From contig NZ_CP016780.1 of the NCBI RefSeq assembly GCF_002288325.1, positions 1,320,813 through 1,384,812 on the forward strand: a DNA stretch of 64,000 nucleotides, written 5' to 3'. The DNA comes from Candidatus Planktophila lacus (lineage in GTDB: Bacteria; Actinomycetota; Actinomycetes; Nanopelagicales; Nanopelagicaceae). A model generated the notes under the pieces. The model ran no database searches. It was given only the letters and a program-made list of their open reading frames with translations, and was not told the DNA's origin. Made by a program: the position numbers and the translations under genes. Shown one piece after another: positions 1 to 8,038 of this stretch (position 1 is the stretch's first letter; every line of letters starts with the position of its first letter).

Positions 1-1476
1 TTGGGGAAATTTGAAATCCAACGCTGGGGAGTTTGTTTCTGTCTACACACTGGCGACTGGATGGGTTCAACAGTTAGCGCCAGCGGCAATACCTATTCAT
101 TGCTTAAAGAGATATCACCACAACGGGTTGTCGATGGCGTAACGCAAGGGCTCTTCCCAGCCAGCAACGATATGCACTTCGTTGCCCCGGATAAGAGATC
201 TTTAAAAGTCCTATCAACTGGCAAGGTTTTAGAAGCGGAAGATCAACGCAACTGGACCGATAACACCTACAAAATTTATAGCGGTTCGTTAGCCGAAGCC
301 CGTCCTTTTGTAATTGAAAAAGGTATGAAATGGGAACAACGAGTTGAATTTGAAGTGACTCCGCCGGCAACTTCTATCCCTGATGGATCAAAGATCATTG
401 CAAGAGATATTCCTTCACTACCGCGCATTGGCGTGCAATTTAATGGCGAGCCTTTACTGCCGAGCGATGACCTCGAAAAGGCGCTATTTATTCTCGATAT
501 CGACCACATCCGCGTAAATGAAGAGTCGCTAACTGCCCAAAAGATCGCAACGATAAGTAAGAGCGGCCTTGCCCTTGAAGCAGCGCTGCTCTCATCAAAT
601 GATGGGGCTGATCTTGTTAGAGAAGTTGAACATTTAAGCGCCCGAGTTCCGGCAGGTTCACGTTTATTGATTCATCGCCAAGGTCGTCAAATTGTTCAAG
701 AATCAGATCTGCCAAAGAACAAGACTTTAAATTCTTACATTCCTGGTAGCGATGCTTACCTAGTTGATCTACATCGCGAGAAGTTTGAATTTGGTGACGC
801 GGTTTCATATTCAATGGTTCCAACAGTTCATTCATCTGATCCAGAAACCATCTTTAAAACTCTCGACACCCAGAAAGAGTCGATTGAGTTTGTTCAAAAA
901 TTTATAGCGTCACAAGTAAGTGTTTCTCCAATTACCTTTTCTACTCGCGGAAATCCTGAGACCGGACATCTCCGTGAAAACCGAATTAACTTTGCCCAGC
1001 CCGGGATGGCAGAACAGATCAAAGAGTTATCTGCCGCCGCTTGGACTTTAGGTTCTGTATTTGCACTTGCGAGCGCAGGTGCATATTCGGGAACATGGCA
1101 CGAACTATTTGGTGAACACGGCCTTATTTACAATGAAGGTTCGGCAATTAAGTTCTCACCAACTTTCCACGCACTTTCAGCGCTAGGTGCGCATCACGCA
1201 CATGAAATTACAATTGCTACTTCGCTAGATGGTTCATGGGTGGCTTTCGAAGACCGTGAATCACGAAAGATGGTTGTGGCTTCACAGCGACCATGGGTTG
1301 TTGAAATTACTCCCAAGGTTTTGGCTGGGTATAAATCGATTCAAAGCCTGCACGCCAATGAATGCGAAAAGGCGAGCCAGATCATGGATTGGTGGTCATA
1401 TGCTGAGATAAATCCACTTCTCGGCGATATTCCGCTATCAATCACCCCTTTTGAGATCCTTCTCCTGCGTGGCTAA
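1..1476 (+). CDS. D-apionolactonase-like protein, probably 5'-truncated by window edge
   Basis: The protein has 491 visible residues. The frame is open to base 1, and the apparent TTG start there is probably just the window edge. I see no signal peptide. The segment EDQRNWTDNTYKIYSG (about residues 79-94), a TIM-barrel-like middle and the motif AAWTLGSVFALASAGAYSGT (about 346-365) recall the D-apionate lactonase (ApnL) family, which hydrolyses D-apionolactone to D-apionate. That match is from memory of the family and was not computed. It lies 137 bp upstream of a sugar ABC transporter on the same strand, which fits a catabolic role. It could instead be another carbohydrate lactonase or a glycosidase-like TIM barrel. 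I am confident it is a real gene and moderately confident of the family. Confidence 0.5.
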   Translation: MGKFEIQRWGVCFCLHTGDWMGSTVSASGNTYSLLKEISPQRVVDGVTQGLFPASNDMHFVAPDKRSLKVLSTGKVLEAEDQRNWTDNTYKIYSGSLAEARPFVIEKGMKWEQRVEFEVTPPATSIPDGSKIIARDIPSLPRIGVQFNGEPLLPSDDLEKALFILDIDHIRVNEESLTAQKIATISKSGLALEAALLSSNDGADLVREVEHLSARVPAGSRLLIHRQGRQIVQESDLPKNKTLNSYIPGSDAYLVDLHREKFEFGDAVSYSMVPTVHSSDPETIFKTLDTQKESIEFVQKFIASQVSVSPITFSTRGNPETGHLRENRINFAQPGMAEQIKELSAAAWTLGSVFALASAGAYSGTWHELFGEHGLIYNEGSAIKFSPTFHALSALGAHHAHEITIATSLDGSWVAFEDRESRKMVVASQRPWVVEITPKVLAGYKSIQSLHANECEKASQIMDWWSYAEINPLLGDIPLSITPFEILLLRG

Positions 1477-1613
1477 TCCGGCTTTATAACGCCCTTTTCT
1501 GCCTCTCGTAACGGTTCGGTAACGATCCAATTTTCATCAAAAAACCCTTTTATTGAGCGGGGTGGCTATGTACTATCGGTATCGCTTGACCCCACCTATA
1601 GGAGGAAATACAT
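1477..1613 (+). promoter_or_regulatory. Leader and promoter region of the sugar ABC transporter operon
   Basis: This gap holds two direct GTAACG repeats exactly 11 bp apart (1508-1513 and 1519-1524), a plausible site for a LacI-type regulator. A strong Shine-Dalgarno GGAGG (1601-1605) sits 8 nt before the ATG of the binding protein. No promoter hexamers stand out. The strong ribosome site contrasts with the many apparently leaderless genes elsewhere in the window and suggests high expression. Confidence 0.45.
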
Positions 1614-2681
1614 ATGGCAAAGCTTTTCTCACGCCGCACTGCAGCAGTTGTTGCTGTAGCCGCAGCGTCAATGCTTGTGCTTTCTGCATGTTCAAATAGC
1701 GACAGCGGAAGCGGAGACACTGTAAAGGTCTCACTAATTACAAAAGATCAGTCAAACCCATTCTTCGTTGCGATGATCAAGGGTGCAACTGAGAAGGCCG
1801 AAGCTCTCGGTGTAGAACTAACTGTTACATCTGGTGTAGATGAGTCAGATTACGCAGGACAGATCACAGCGATTGAAAACGCAATCTCTGCAAAGCACGC
1901 TGGTATCTTGATCGTTCCAGTATCAACAGAAGTTAACGCAGCGATCACAAAGGCACGCGAAGCAGGCCTTTACATCATCGCTCTTGACACAGCACCAGAT
2001 CCTGCTGACATCGTAGATATCACTTTCGCAACAGATAACCGCGAAGCTGGTCTTCTAATCGGTCAGTGGACAGCTGCAAAGCTTGCTGGCAAGAAGGCAA
2101 CAATTGCACTTCTCGACATCTTCGATGACCGCATTGTGTCTGTTGACTACATGCGCGATAACGGATTCCTTGCAGGTATGGGAATTGATGTTAAGGATCC
2201 AAACAAGATGGGTGACGAAGCCAAGACTGGCAAGTACTCAGGCGGCGACTATGAGATCGTTGGAAACGTAGCAACAGGTGCTAACGAAGACGGCGGCCGT
2301 ACAGGTATGGAACAACTTCTTGCTAAGAACAAGAAGATCAACGTTGTTTACACAATCAACGAGCCAACAGCAATCGGTGCATGTGCTGCAGCAGCTGCTG
2401 CTGGTATCAAGCTCGATGTAATGGTTTCTGTTGACGGTGGCGGCGCTGGTATCAACGCTGTTAAGTCAGGTTGCATCAACGCAACTTCACAGCAGTACCC
2501 ATTGTTGATGGCTGACCTTGGCGTCCAAGCTATCTACGACATCGTGAAGAACGGTACAAAGCCAACTACTTCAGAAGGCCTTGACTTCTTCAACACCGGC
2601 GTTAAGTTGATTACTGATGACCCACAAGAGGGTGTCCCATCAGAGACAACTGAATACGGTCTAGCAAACGCTTGGGGTTAA
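1614..2681 (+). CDS. Sugar ABC transporter substrate-binding lipoprotein
   Basis: This is a 355-residue periplasmic-binding protein of the ribose/xylose/inositol class (Peripla_BP_4 fold). The N-terminus has basic residues (MAKLFSRR), a hydrophobic stretch and the lipobox LSAC at about residues 23-26, so the mature protein should be a membrane-anchored lipoprotein. The core begins KVSLITKDQSNPFFVAMIKG, as in ribose-type binding proteins, and SVDGGGAGINAVKSGC (about 276-291) marks the second lobe. It heads an operon with a CUT2-type permease and ATPase. A strong ribosome site and a hairpin right after the gene suggest it is made in excess over the membrane parts. The substrate is unknown; neighbours suggest a cyclitol, apiose-type sugar or glycoside. 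Confidence 0.9.
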   Translation: MAKLFSRRTAAVVAVAAASMLVLSACSNSDSGSGDTVKVSLITKDQSNPFFVAMIKGATEKAEALGVELTVTSGVDESDYAGQITAIENAISAKHAGILIVPVSTEVNAAITKAREAGLYIIALDTAPDPADIVDITFATDNREAGLLIGQWTAAKLAGKKATIALLDIFDDRIVSVDYMRDNGFLAGMGIDVKDPNKMGDEAKTGKYSGGDYEIVGNVATGANEDGGRTGMEQLLAKNKKINVVYTINEPTAIGACAAAAAAGIKLDVMVSVDGGGAGINAVKSGCINATSQQYPLLMADLGVQAIYDIVKNGTKPTTSEGLDFFNTGVKLITDDPQEGVPSETTEYGLANAWG

Positions 2682-2712
2682 TCCCAGTTCTTTAGTGAAT
2701 AACTAAAGAAGA

Positions 2713-2757
2713 GTGTTTAAAGAGGGCGGCTGCTTCGGCAGTCGCCCTCTTTAACAC
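2713..2757 (+). terminator. Strong hairpin after the binding-protein gene (attenuator/terminator)
   Basis: The arms AAAGAGGGCGGCTGC and GCAGTCGCCCTCTTT flank a TTCG tetraloop, with one G-U pair and further pairing outside (GTGT.../...ACAC). There is no long U-tract. It lies between the binding protein and the permease of the same operon, so it probably lowers read-through and protects the upstream mRNA 3' end. Confidence 0.75.
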
Positions 2758-2847
2758 AATCTTGAAAGTGAATATATAAAGAAATAGATTTGAATAAGTT
2801 TCAGCAAAGTAAGTTAGAGTTCAAATAAAGTTTCGAAAGGACCAAAA

Positions 2848-3888
2848 GTGAGTCAAGAGACGACAAACTACGATGCGGCGTCCGAATTCCAGGACCGTGC
2901 AACGTTTAGTCAGAAAATGCAGGCGGTGCTCCATAAGTATCCGTGGCTTAGCTCCACAATGGTGCTTGTTGTAGCATCAATTACCTTTAGTTTTTTCAAT
3001 GAAAACTTCTTAACACCGTCTAACTTCTCACTCATCTTGCAGCAAGTAGCGATCGTTGGCGCTGTTGCAACTGGTCAGACTTTAATTATTCTTACCGCGG
3101 GCATCGATCTTTCATGTGGTGCGATCGCGATCTTCTCTTCAATGGCGATGGCTAAACTTGTACAAGGAACTCCTGCAGTTGAAGGCGATGGCCTTTCAAT
3201 CTGGATCGCGTTCCCAGCAGGTCTACTCGTAGGTGCATTTGCCGGAGCAATTAATGGCTTCCTAGTTACCAAGGTTAAGTTGCCACCATTTATCGTTACC
3301 TTGGGAACTTTCAATATCTTCCTTGCATTCACACTCACCTTCACAAAGGGAACTGTTCCTGCAAATGAAATGCCGCCGTTCCTACTAACCCTTGGAAACT
3401 ATGTAAATCTCGGACCTTTCCGAGTTACTACTGGTGTTCTCTTCATGATCGCTATGTATATCGTCTTAGCTTTTGCTCTGCGTTACACATCATGGGGCCG
3501 TCACGTATACGCAGTTGGTGATGACATTGATGCAGCTCGCTTGGCTGGTATCTCAGTTAACCGCGTTCTCATGAGCGTGTATGTAGTCGCTGGAGTCACT
3601 TTTGCACTTGCCGCCTGGATTGTTATCGGCCGCGTAACTGTTGCTAGCCCGAATACGGGTGGAGATCTAAACCTCGATGCGATCACTGCGGTGGTTATCG
3701 GCGGTACTTCTCTATTCGGCGGCCGCGGCACAATCTTCGGATCCCTAATCGGAGCGGTAATCGTGGGTGTTTTCCGTAACGGCCTAACACTTGCTGGCGT
3801 GGATCTGTACTTCCAGCTGATGGCAATCGGAATCCTGATTATCTTCGCTGTCTCTGTCGACCAATGGATCAGAAAGGCACGCAAATGA
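2848..3888 (+). CDS. Sugar ABC transporter permease (CUT2/RbsC type)
   Basis: This 346-residue polytopic membrane protein belongs to the BPD_transp_2 family. It has repeated hydrophobic segments and the family signature LTAGIDLSCGAIAIFSS near residues 84-100. The loop GGTSLFGGRGTIFGSLIGA (about 290-308) is typical of the cytoplasmic coupling region of RbsC/XylH permeases. The GTG start at 2848 is preceded by GAAAGG (2834-2839). The gene overlaps the ATPase by ATGA, so the two are translationally coupled. It forms the membrane channel for the substrate delivered by the upstream lipoprotein. Confidence 0.93.
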   Translation: MSQETTNYDAASEFQDRATFSQKMQAVLHKYPWLSSTMVLVVASITFSFFNENFLTPSNFSLILQQVAIVGAVATGQTLIILTAGIDLSCGAIAIFSSMAMAKLVQGTPAVEGDGLSIWIAFPAGLLVGAFAGAINGFLVTKVKLPPFIVTLGTFNIFLAFTLTFTKGTVPANEMPPFLLTLGNYVNLGPFRVTTGVLFMIAMYIVLAFALRYTSWGRHVYAVGDDIDAARLAGISVNRVLMSVYVVAGVTFALAAWIVIGRVTVASPNTGGDLNLDAITAVVIGGTSLFGGRGTIFGSLIGAVIVGVFRNGLTLAGVDLYFQLMAIGILIIFAVSVDQWIRKARK

Positions 3889-4679
3889 GTAAGTCACCAA
3901 TTCTTCAAGCAGTTGGAGTTACCAAGGCTTATGGTCGCGTTATCGCACTTGATGGCGCCGATCTAGAACTATTTCCTGGTGAAGTTCTCGCAGTAGTAGG
4001 CGATAACGGTGCTGGTAAATCAACTCTGATCAAATGTCTTTCAGGCGCTGAAGTACCTGACCACGGTCAGATAATTCTCGAAGGTCAAGAAATGTCATTT
4101 AAGCGACCACAAGATGGGCGCCATGCCGGAATCGAAACTGTGTATCAGACACTTGCTGTTGCACCAGCTCTCGATATCGCATCCAACCTCTTCCTTGGCC
4201 GCGAAATGCGCAAGGCAGGTCCGTTGGGATCTGTTCTTCGTATGATCGATAGCTCTGGAATGCGCAAGGCAGCGAAAGAACATATCTCTGCTCTTGGTAT
4301 CGGAACAATTCAGAATATTTCACAAGCCGTTGAAACTCTTTCAGGTGGTCAGCGTCAGGCTGTTGCAGTTGCTCGCGCCGCTGCATTCGGTCAGAAGTTG
4401 ATTATCCTCGATGAACCAACAGCTGCACTCGGAGTTCGTGAATCACGTCAGGTTCTAAAACTTATTGAGTCACTACGTGAACGCGGTATGCCAGTTATCT
4501 TGATTTCACACAACATGCCACAGGTATTTGAAGTAGCAGATCGCATCCAGGTTCAACGCCTCGGAAAGCGCGCTGCTGTTGTTACTCCAAAGTCCCACAC
4601 CATGAACGATGTCGTTGCAATCATGACTGGCGCGATGACAGTAGATAAGAAAGACCAAGCGCTTTCTTCAGTACGTTAA
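3885..4679 (+). CDS. Sugar ABC transporter ATP-binding protein (single-domain)
   Basis: This ABC ATPase has about 264 residues from the ATG at 3885. That start overlaps the permease stop as ATGA, so I prefer it to the in-frame codon at 3864. Walker A is GDNGAGKST, the signature is LSGGQRQAVAVARA, and Walker B is LIILDEPTAAL followed by the switch histidine in LISHN. CUT2 transporters often use a double-domain RbsA/XylG ATPase; this one has a single domain and would act as a homodimer, as in FrcA-type systems. It powers import through the adjacent permease. Confidence 0.92.
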   Translation: MSKSPILQAVGVTKAYGRVIALDGADLELFPGEVLAVVGDNGAGKSTLIKCLSGAEVPDHGQIILEGQEMSFKRPQDGRHAGIETVYQTLAVAPALDIASNLFLGREMRKAGPLGSVLRMIDSSGMRKAAKEHISALGIGTIQNISQAVETLSGGQRQAVAVARAAAFGQKLIILDEPTAALGVRESRQVLKLIESLRERGMPVILISHNMPQVFEVADRIQVQRLGKRAAVVTPKSHTMNDVVAIMTGAMTVDKKDQALSSVR

Positions 4680-4711
4680 TTGCAAATAAATAACTAAAAG
4701 AGATTAAAACA

Positions 4712-6205
4712 ATGGCCACTCCGGTTCGTATTGAATCGGATGTGGTCATTGTTGGTTCTGGGATAGGTGGCGCCACGACCGCCTTTGGCTTGGCGCAAAA
4801 GGGCGTTAAAACGCTGGTTTTAGAGCGCGGCGAACGAATGCCACGTGAGCCTGAAAACTGGTCGCCATCTGAGATCTTTATGAAGACTCGCTACAAGCCA
4901 AATGAAAAATGGGTTGATGAAAAGGGAAATGAGTTTGTTCCCGGCGTTCATTACTTCGTTGGTGGAAATAGCAAGGTTTACGGTGCATCTCTGCCACGCT
5001 TTAGCCGTTATGACTTTGGCGTAATCAAACATCAGGAAGGTATTTCGCCCGCCTGGCCATTTACCTACGATGATCTAGAACCTTTCTATTACAAAGCCGA
5101 AGAGTTGTACCGCGTCCATGGCGATGCGCAGAATATTTATGGCAACAACCGCACGACTCCATTTCCATACCCTGCAATGAAACATGAGCCATACGTTGAA
5201 GAACTAGGCAAACGCTTAACCAAGGCAGGTGTGCACCCGCATTCAAACTCAATGGGTATTGATCTAGGGCCTGGCGGAAAATGTATTCGCTGCAAAACTT
5301 GCGATGGCTTTGTCTGTAAATTAGATGCTAAGAGCGATGCTGAAGTAAATGCGCTCAATCCGGCGATTGCAACTGGTCATGTAACTCTCATGACTTCTGT
5401 CCAAGTTAACCGCATTGTGCTTAACGCTGATGGAAAGTCAGTCAGCCATCTTGAAGCAACAAGGGGCGATGAGGCGCTCGAGATTTACGGCAAAAACTTT
5501 GTAATCGCAGCGGGCTCTGTTAACACCGCAGCGTTGCTTCTTCGTTCTGGCGTTGCTAACTCATCTGATCAAGTTGGTCGTAACTTTATGATGCATAACA
5601 ACAGCCATATCGCAGCCGTGGATATGCGCCACAAGAACGATGTCACTTTCCAGAAGACCCTTTCCTTCACCGATTGGTATCTAGATGGTGGCAAGGGTTA
5701 CCCACTTGGCGCCGTGCAGTTAATTGGCAAGGTGCAAGGCATCATGATGAAATCTTTTGCTAAACGAGTTCCACTGCCGCTACTTAACTTGGTCTCTGAT
5801 CACAGCGTGGAATTTGTGGTGATGTCTGAGGACCTACCGCACCCAGATAACCGCGTAACTATTGATAAAAACGGGGCGATTAAGATCGTTCGTAAATCAG
5901 TTGGGATGAAGACCCACTTTGAACTTCTGCGCCGGGCCAAGAAAGTACTTCGCAAAACGGGTTATCAGGCAATCTTTAGACAACCTTTTGATATTTCCAT
6001 GAACTCGCATCAATGTGGAACAACCGTTGCTGGCAACGATCCGCGCACCAGTGTTGTCGATGGTTATTGCCGCAGCCACGATCACCACAATCTTTACTTA
6101 ATTGATGGCGGATTCTTCCCATCATCTGCAGCAATGAACCCAGCGCTGACAATTGCCGCACAGGCGTTGCGAGTTGTTGAGCAATCAGATCTAGCTAAAG
6201 TTTAA
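4712..6205 (+). CDS. GMC-family FAD-dependent oxidoreductase
   Basis: This 497-residue flavoprotein has an N-terminal FAD-binding Rossmann motif (VVIVGSGIGGATTAFGLAQK, residues 11-30). A Cys-rich stretch (CIRCKTCDGFVCKLDAKS) lies near residue 190, and the C-terminal GMC domain contains HQCGTTVAGNDPRTS and AAMNPALTIAAQAL. Relatives oxidise hydroxyls on sugars, glycosides or cyclitols, including pyranose oxidases and glycoside 3-oxidases. No Tat or Sec signal is evident, so it may act in the cytoplasm on imported substrate. It follows the ABC transporter by 32 bp with an AAGAGA ribosome site. Its stop overlaps the convergent AroE-like gene by 4 bp. Substrate not assignable. Confidence 0.85.
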   Translation: MATPVRIESDVVIVGSGIGGATTAFGLAQKGVKTLVLERGERMPREPENWSPSEIFMKTRYKPNEKWVDEKGNEFVPGVHYFVGGNSKVYGASLPRFSRYDFGVIKHQEGISPAWPFTYDDLEPFYYKAEELYRVHGDAQNIYGNNRTTPFPYPAMKHEPYVEELGKRLTKAGVHPHSNSMGIDLGPGGKCIRCKTCDGFVCKLDAKSDAEVNALNPAIATGHVTLMTSVQVNRIVLNADGKSVSHLEATRGDEALEIYGKNFVIAAGSVNTAALLLRSGVANSSDQVGRNFMMHNNSHIAAVDMRHKNDVTFQKTLSFTDWYLDGGKGYPLGAVQLIGKVQGIMMKSFAKRVPLPLLNLVSDHSVEFVVMSEDLPHPDNRVTIDKNGAIKIVRKSVGMKTHFELLRRAKKVLRKTGYQAIFRQPFDISMNSHQCGTTVAGNDPRTSVVDGYCRSHDHHNLYLIDGGFFPSSAAMNPALTIAAQALRVVEQSDLAKV

Positions 6206-7065
6206 GCAAGACCCAATACGCGCAGTAGCTCGTCATTTAAATCCTTGGCATCAACATCTACGCCGGTCCAATATTTAATTCCGATAACTGCTTGATTTAC
6301 AACCATTCCTAAGCCTTGCAGAGTTGTTGCTCCGCGCTTACCGGCTTCATCCAAGAAGTAAGTCTGTGGTGGATTAACGATTACATCTGCAGCCAACATT
6401 CCGGGGCGGATCGAATCGAAATCAATATCCTGCTTGCCTTCAGTATTAACCATGCCCATTGAGGTTGAGTTGATTACAACTTCAGCATCGGCCGGAATTG
6501 AATAACTCTTATTCCATTCCACAAATTCTGCAGTGGCTGAAGTCTTATCGTTGAGCAGCTCCGTTAACTCTTCACCGCGAGCGCGGGAACGGTTTACGAC
6601 ATAGAACTTAGTCGCACCAGCGAGTGCGAGTTCAACGGCAATTGCGCGCGCTGCACCGCCTGCGCCAAGCAGAACTATTGTCTTTCCGGTGGCTGGCGTG
6701 ATTTCTAGAAATGATTTTAAAAATCCTTTGCCATCTGTGTTTTCACCGATCAACTTGCCGTCACGATTAACCGCACAGTTAACAGCGCCGATTAAAGCAG
6801 CTGACTCCCCCAAACCATCCAAGTGCTTAATGACTTCGACCTTGTGAGGGATAGAGCAGTTAAAGCCCTTCCAATTCATCGCTCTGGCGCCCTTTACAGC
6901 CGCTTCCAATTGGTCTGGGTTAACTTCACAATTTACGTAGCGATAGTGCAGGTTATTGGCCTTGTACGAGGCCTCAACCATGGCAACTGTTGGGTTGGAG
7001 TCCGATCCTTGTGAAAAGCTTCCAGTTAATTCATGTCGGAAAGATCCGCCGATATCCATGGTCAT
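6202..7065 (-). CDS. Shikimate dehydrogenase (AroE/YdiB)-family oxidoreductase, probably catabolic
   Basis: This 287-residue protein has the AroE layout: a substrate domain with catalytic-lysine motif GFNCSIPHK, ENTDGKGF, an NAD(P) Rossmann loop (VLLGAGGAARAIAVELA) and INSTSMGM. The usual N-terminal substrate motif with HSxSPxxHN is replaced by TGSFSQGSDSNPTVAMVEAS. This suggests a substrate other than shikimate, such as quinate or another cyclitol, and the sugar-catabolic setting agrees. The start at 7065 is preceded by TAAGGT (7072-7077) and a 6-nt gap with no clear ribosome site, which fits a leaderless transcript. Biosynthetic AroE cannot be ruled out without knowing whether another copy exists. 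Confidence 0.8.
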   Translation of the reverse strand: MTMDIGGSFRHELTGSFSQGSDSNPTVAMVEASYKANNLHYRYVNCEVNPDQLEAAVKGARAMNWKGFNCSIPHKVEVIKHLDGLGESAALIGAVNCAVNRDGKLIGENTDGKGFLKSFLEITPATGKTIVLLGAGGAARAIAVELALAGATKFYVVNRSRARGEELTELLNDKTSATAEFVEWNKSYSIPADAEVVINSTSMGMVNTEGKQDIDFDSIRPGMLAADVIVNPPQTYFLDEAGKRGATTLQGLGMVVNQAVIGIKYWTGVDVDAKDLNDELLRVLGLA

Positions 7066-7099
7066 GTTCAGACCTTACCTTGCAAGTTATGATCAGCCA
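7066..7099. promoter_or_regulatory. 34-bp divergent promoter, apparently leaderless on both sides
   Basis: On the minus strand TAAGGT (7072-7077) ends 6 nt before the ATG at 7065. On the plus strand TATGAT (7088-7093) ends 6 nt before the ATG at 7100, with a weak -35 (TTCAGA, 7066-7071). Both fit TANNNT -10 boxes that would start transcription at or next to the start codon. Confidence 0.6.
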
Positions 7100-8002
7100 A
7101 TGGCTACTCCATTCTTACAACGCATCGCATCCGCACCTATTTCATGGGGAATCTGTGAAGTACCGGGTTGGGGCGCGATGTTGCCCACTAAGCGTGTGCT
7201 CTCAGAGATGACCAGTCTTGGGCTACCTGCAACCGAACTCGGCGCACCAGGTTTCTTCTCTGATGACTCTGCAGAGCTCAAGGATCAGCTAGCAGAATTT
7301 AACATGTCGATGATCGGTGGCTTTACACCAGTTGTGTTGCATGACAGGTCACAAGAAAAAGCAACAATTGAAATGGCGCTCACAACAAGTAAGAAGTTCC
7401 AAGAGATCGGTGCAACTCACTTTGTTTCATGCCCAGTACAAACTTGGGATTGGGCTAACCCTGAAGAGTTAAGCAAAGATGAAGTAACGCAATTCTTTAA
7501 GATGCTCGCTGAGGTAGATCAGATTTGTAAAGATCATGGCCTCGTACAAGTGGTTCACCCACATTTGCAAACAGTTGTTGAGACTAAAAAAGATATTGAT
7601 ATGGTGGTCGATAACTCTGATGTTATGTGGTGCCTAGATACCGGTCACATGACTATCGGCGGACAAGACACCGTTGAGTTCGCAAAGAAATACGCCAGTC
7701 GCGTAGGTCACGTTCACCTTAAAGATGTAAATATGAAATCTGTTCCACCAGTTCTATCGCGCCAGCAGAGCATCATGGAAGGTGTGCAGAAAGGTTTATT
7801 TACACCTCTCGGACAAGGCGATGTTCCTATCCTTGAGACCATTCTGGCGCTGGAAGCGGCCGGTTATCAGGGTTGGTATGTCATAGAACAAGATGTGGCA
7901 ATTACCGGAGAAATGCCAGGAATCGGTGAAGGCCCTATCAGCGGAATGAAACAATCTGTAGATTATCTCCACAACGTTGTTGCACCAGCTTTAGCTAAAT
8001 AA
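7100..8002 (+). CDS. Sugar phosphate isomerase/epimerase-type TIM barrel, inosose dehydratase (IolE)-like
   Basis: This xylose-isomerase-like TIM barrel has 300 residues from the ATG at 7100. Longer in-frame starts run into the opposite gene's coding sequence, and no ribosome site precedes any of them. The N-terminal SAPISWGICEVPGWG is the mark of IolE-related dehydratases. Metal-binding-type segments include HPHLQT, CLDTGHM and GHVHLKDV. IolE converts 2-keto-myo-inositol to a diketone. Related TIM barrels act as epimerases or as 3-keto-glycoside lyases. It is followed by a Gfo/Idh/MocA dehydrogenase, the usual partner supplying a keto substrate. No IolB, IolC or IolD is nearby, so a standard inositol pathway is not shown. 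Confidence 0.8.
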   Translation: MATPFLQRIASAPISWGICEVPGWGAMLPTKRVLSEMTSLGLPATELGAPGFFSDDSAELKDQLAEFNMSMIGGFTPVVLHDRSQEKATIEMALTTSKKFQEIGATHFVSCPVQTWDWANPEELSKDEVTQFFKMLAEVDQICKDHGLVQVVHPHLQTVVETKKDIDMVVDNSDVMWCLDTGHMTIGGQDTVEFAKKYASRVGHVHLKDVNMKSVPPVLSRQQSIMEGVQKGLFTPLGQGDVPILETILALEAAGYQGWYVIEQDVAITGEMPGIGEGPISGMKQSVDYLHNVVAPALAK

Positions 8003-8038
8003 CAAAGCAATTAAATCTGAGGAAAAAGGGGAGTAAAA

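Noticed and set aside
1477..1613. Riboswitch ahead of the ABC transporter
   Set aside because: No conserved riboswitch core was recognisable in the 137 bp; direct GTAACG repeats fit a protein operator better.
4712..6205. Choline dehydrogenase or cholesterol oxidase assignment for the GMC enzyme
   Set aside because: The Cys-rich middle segment and context do not fit BetA, and there are no betaine or sterol genes nearby.
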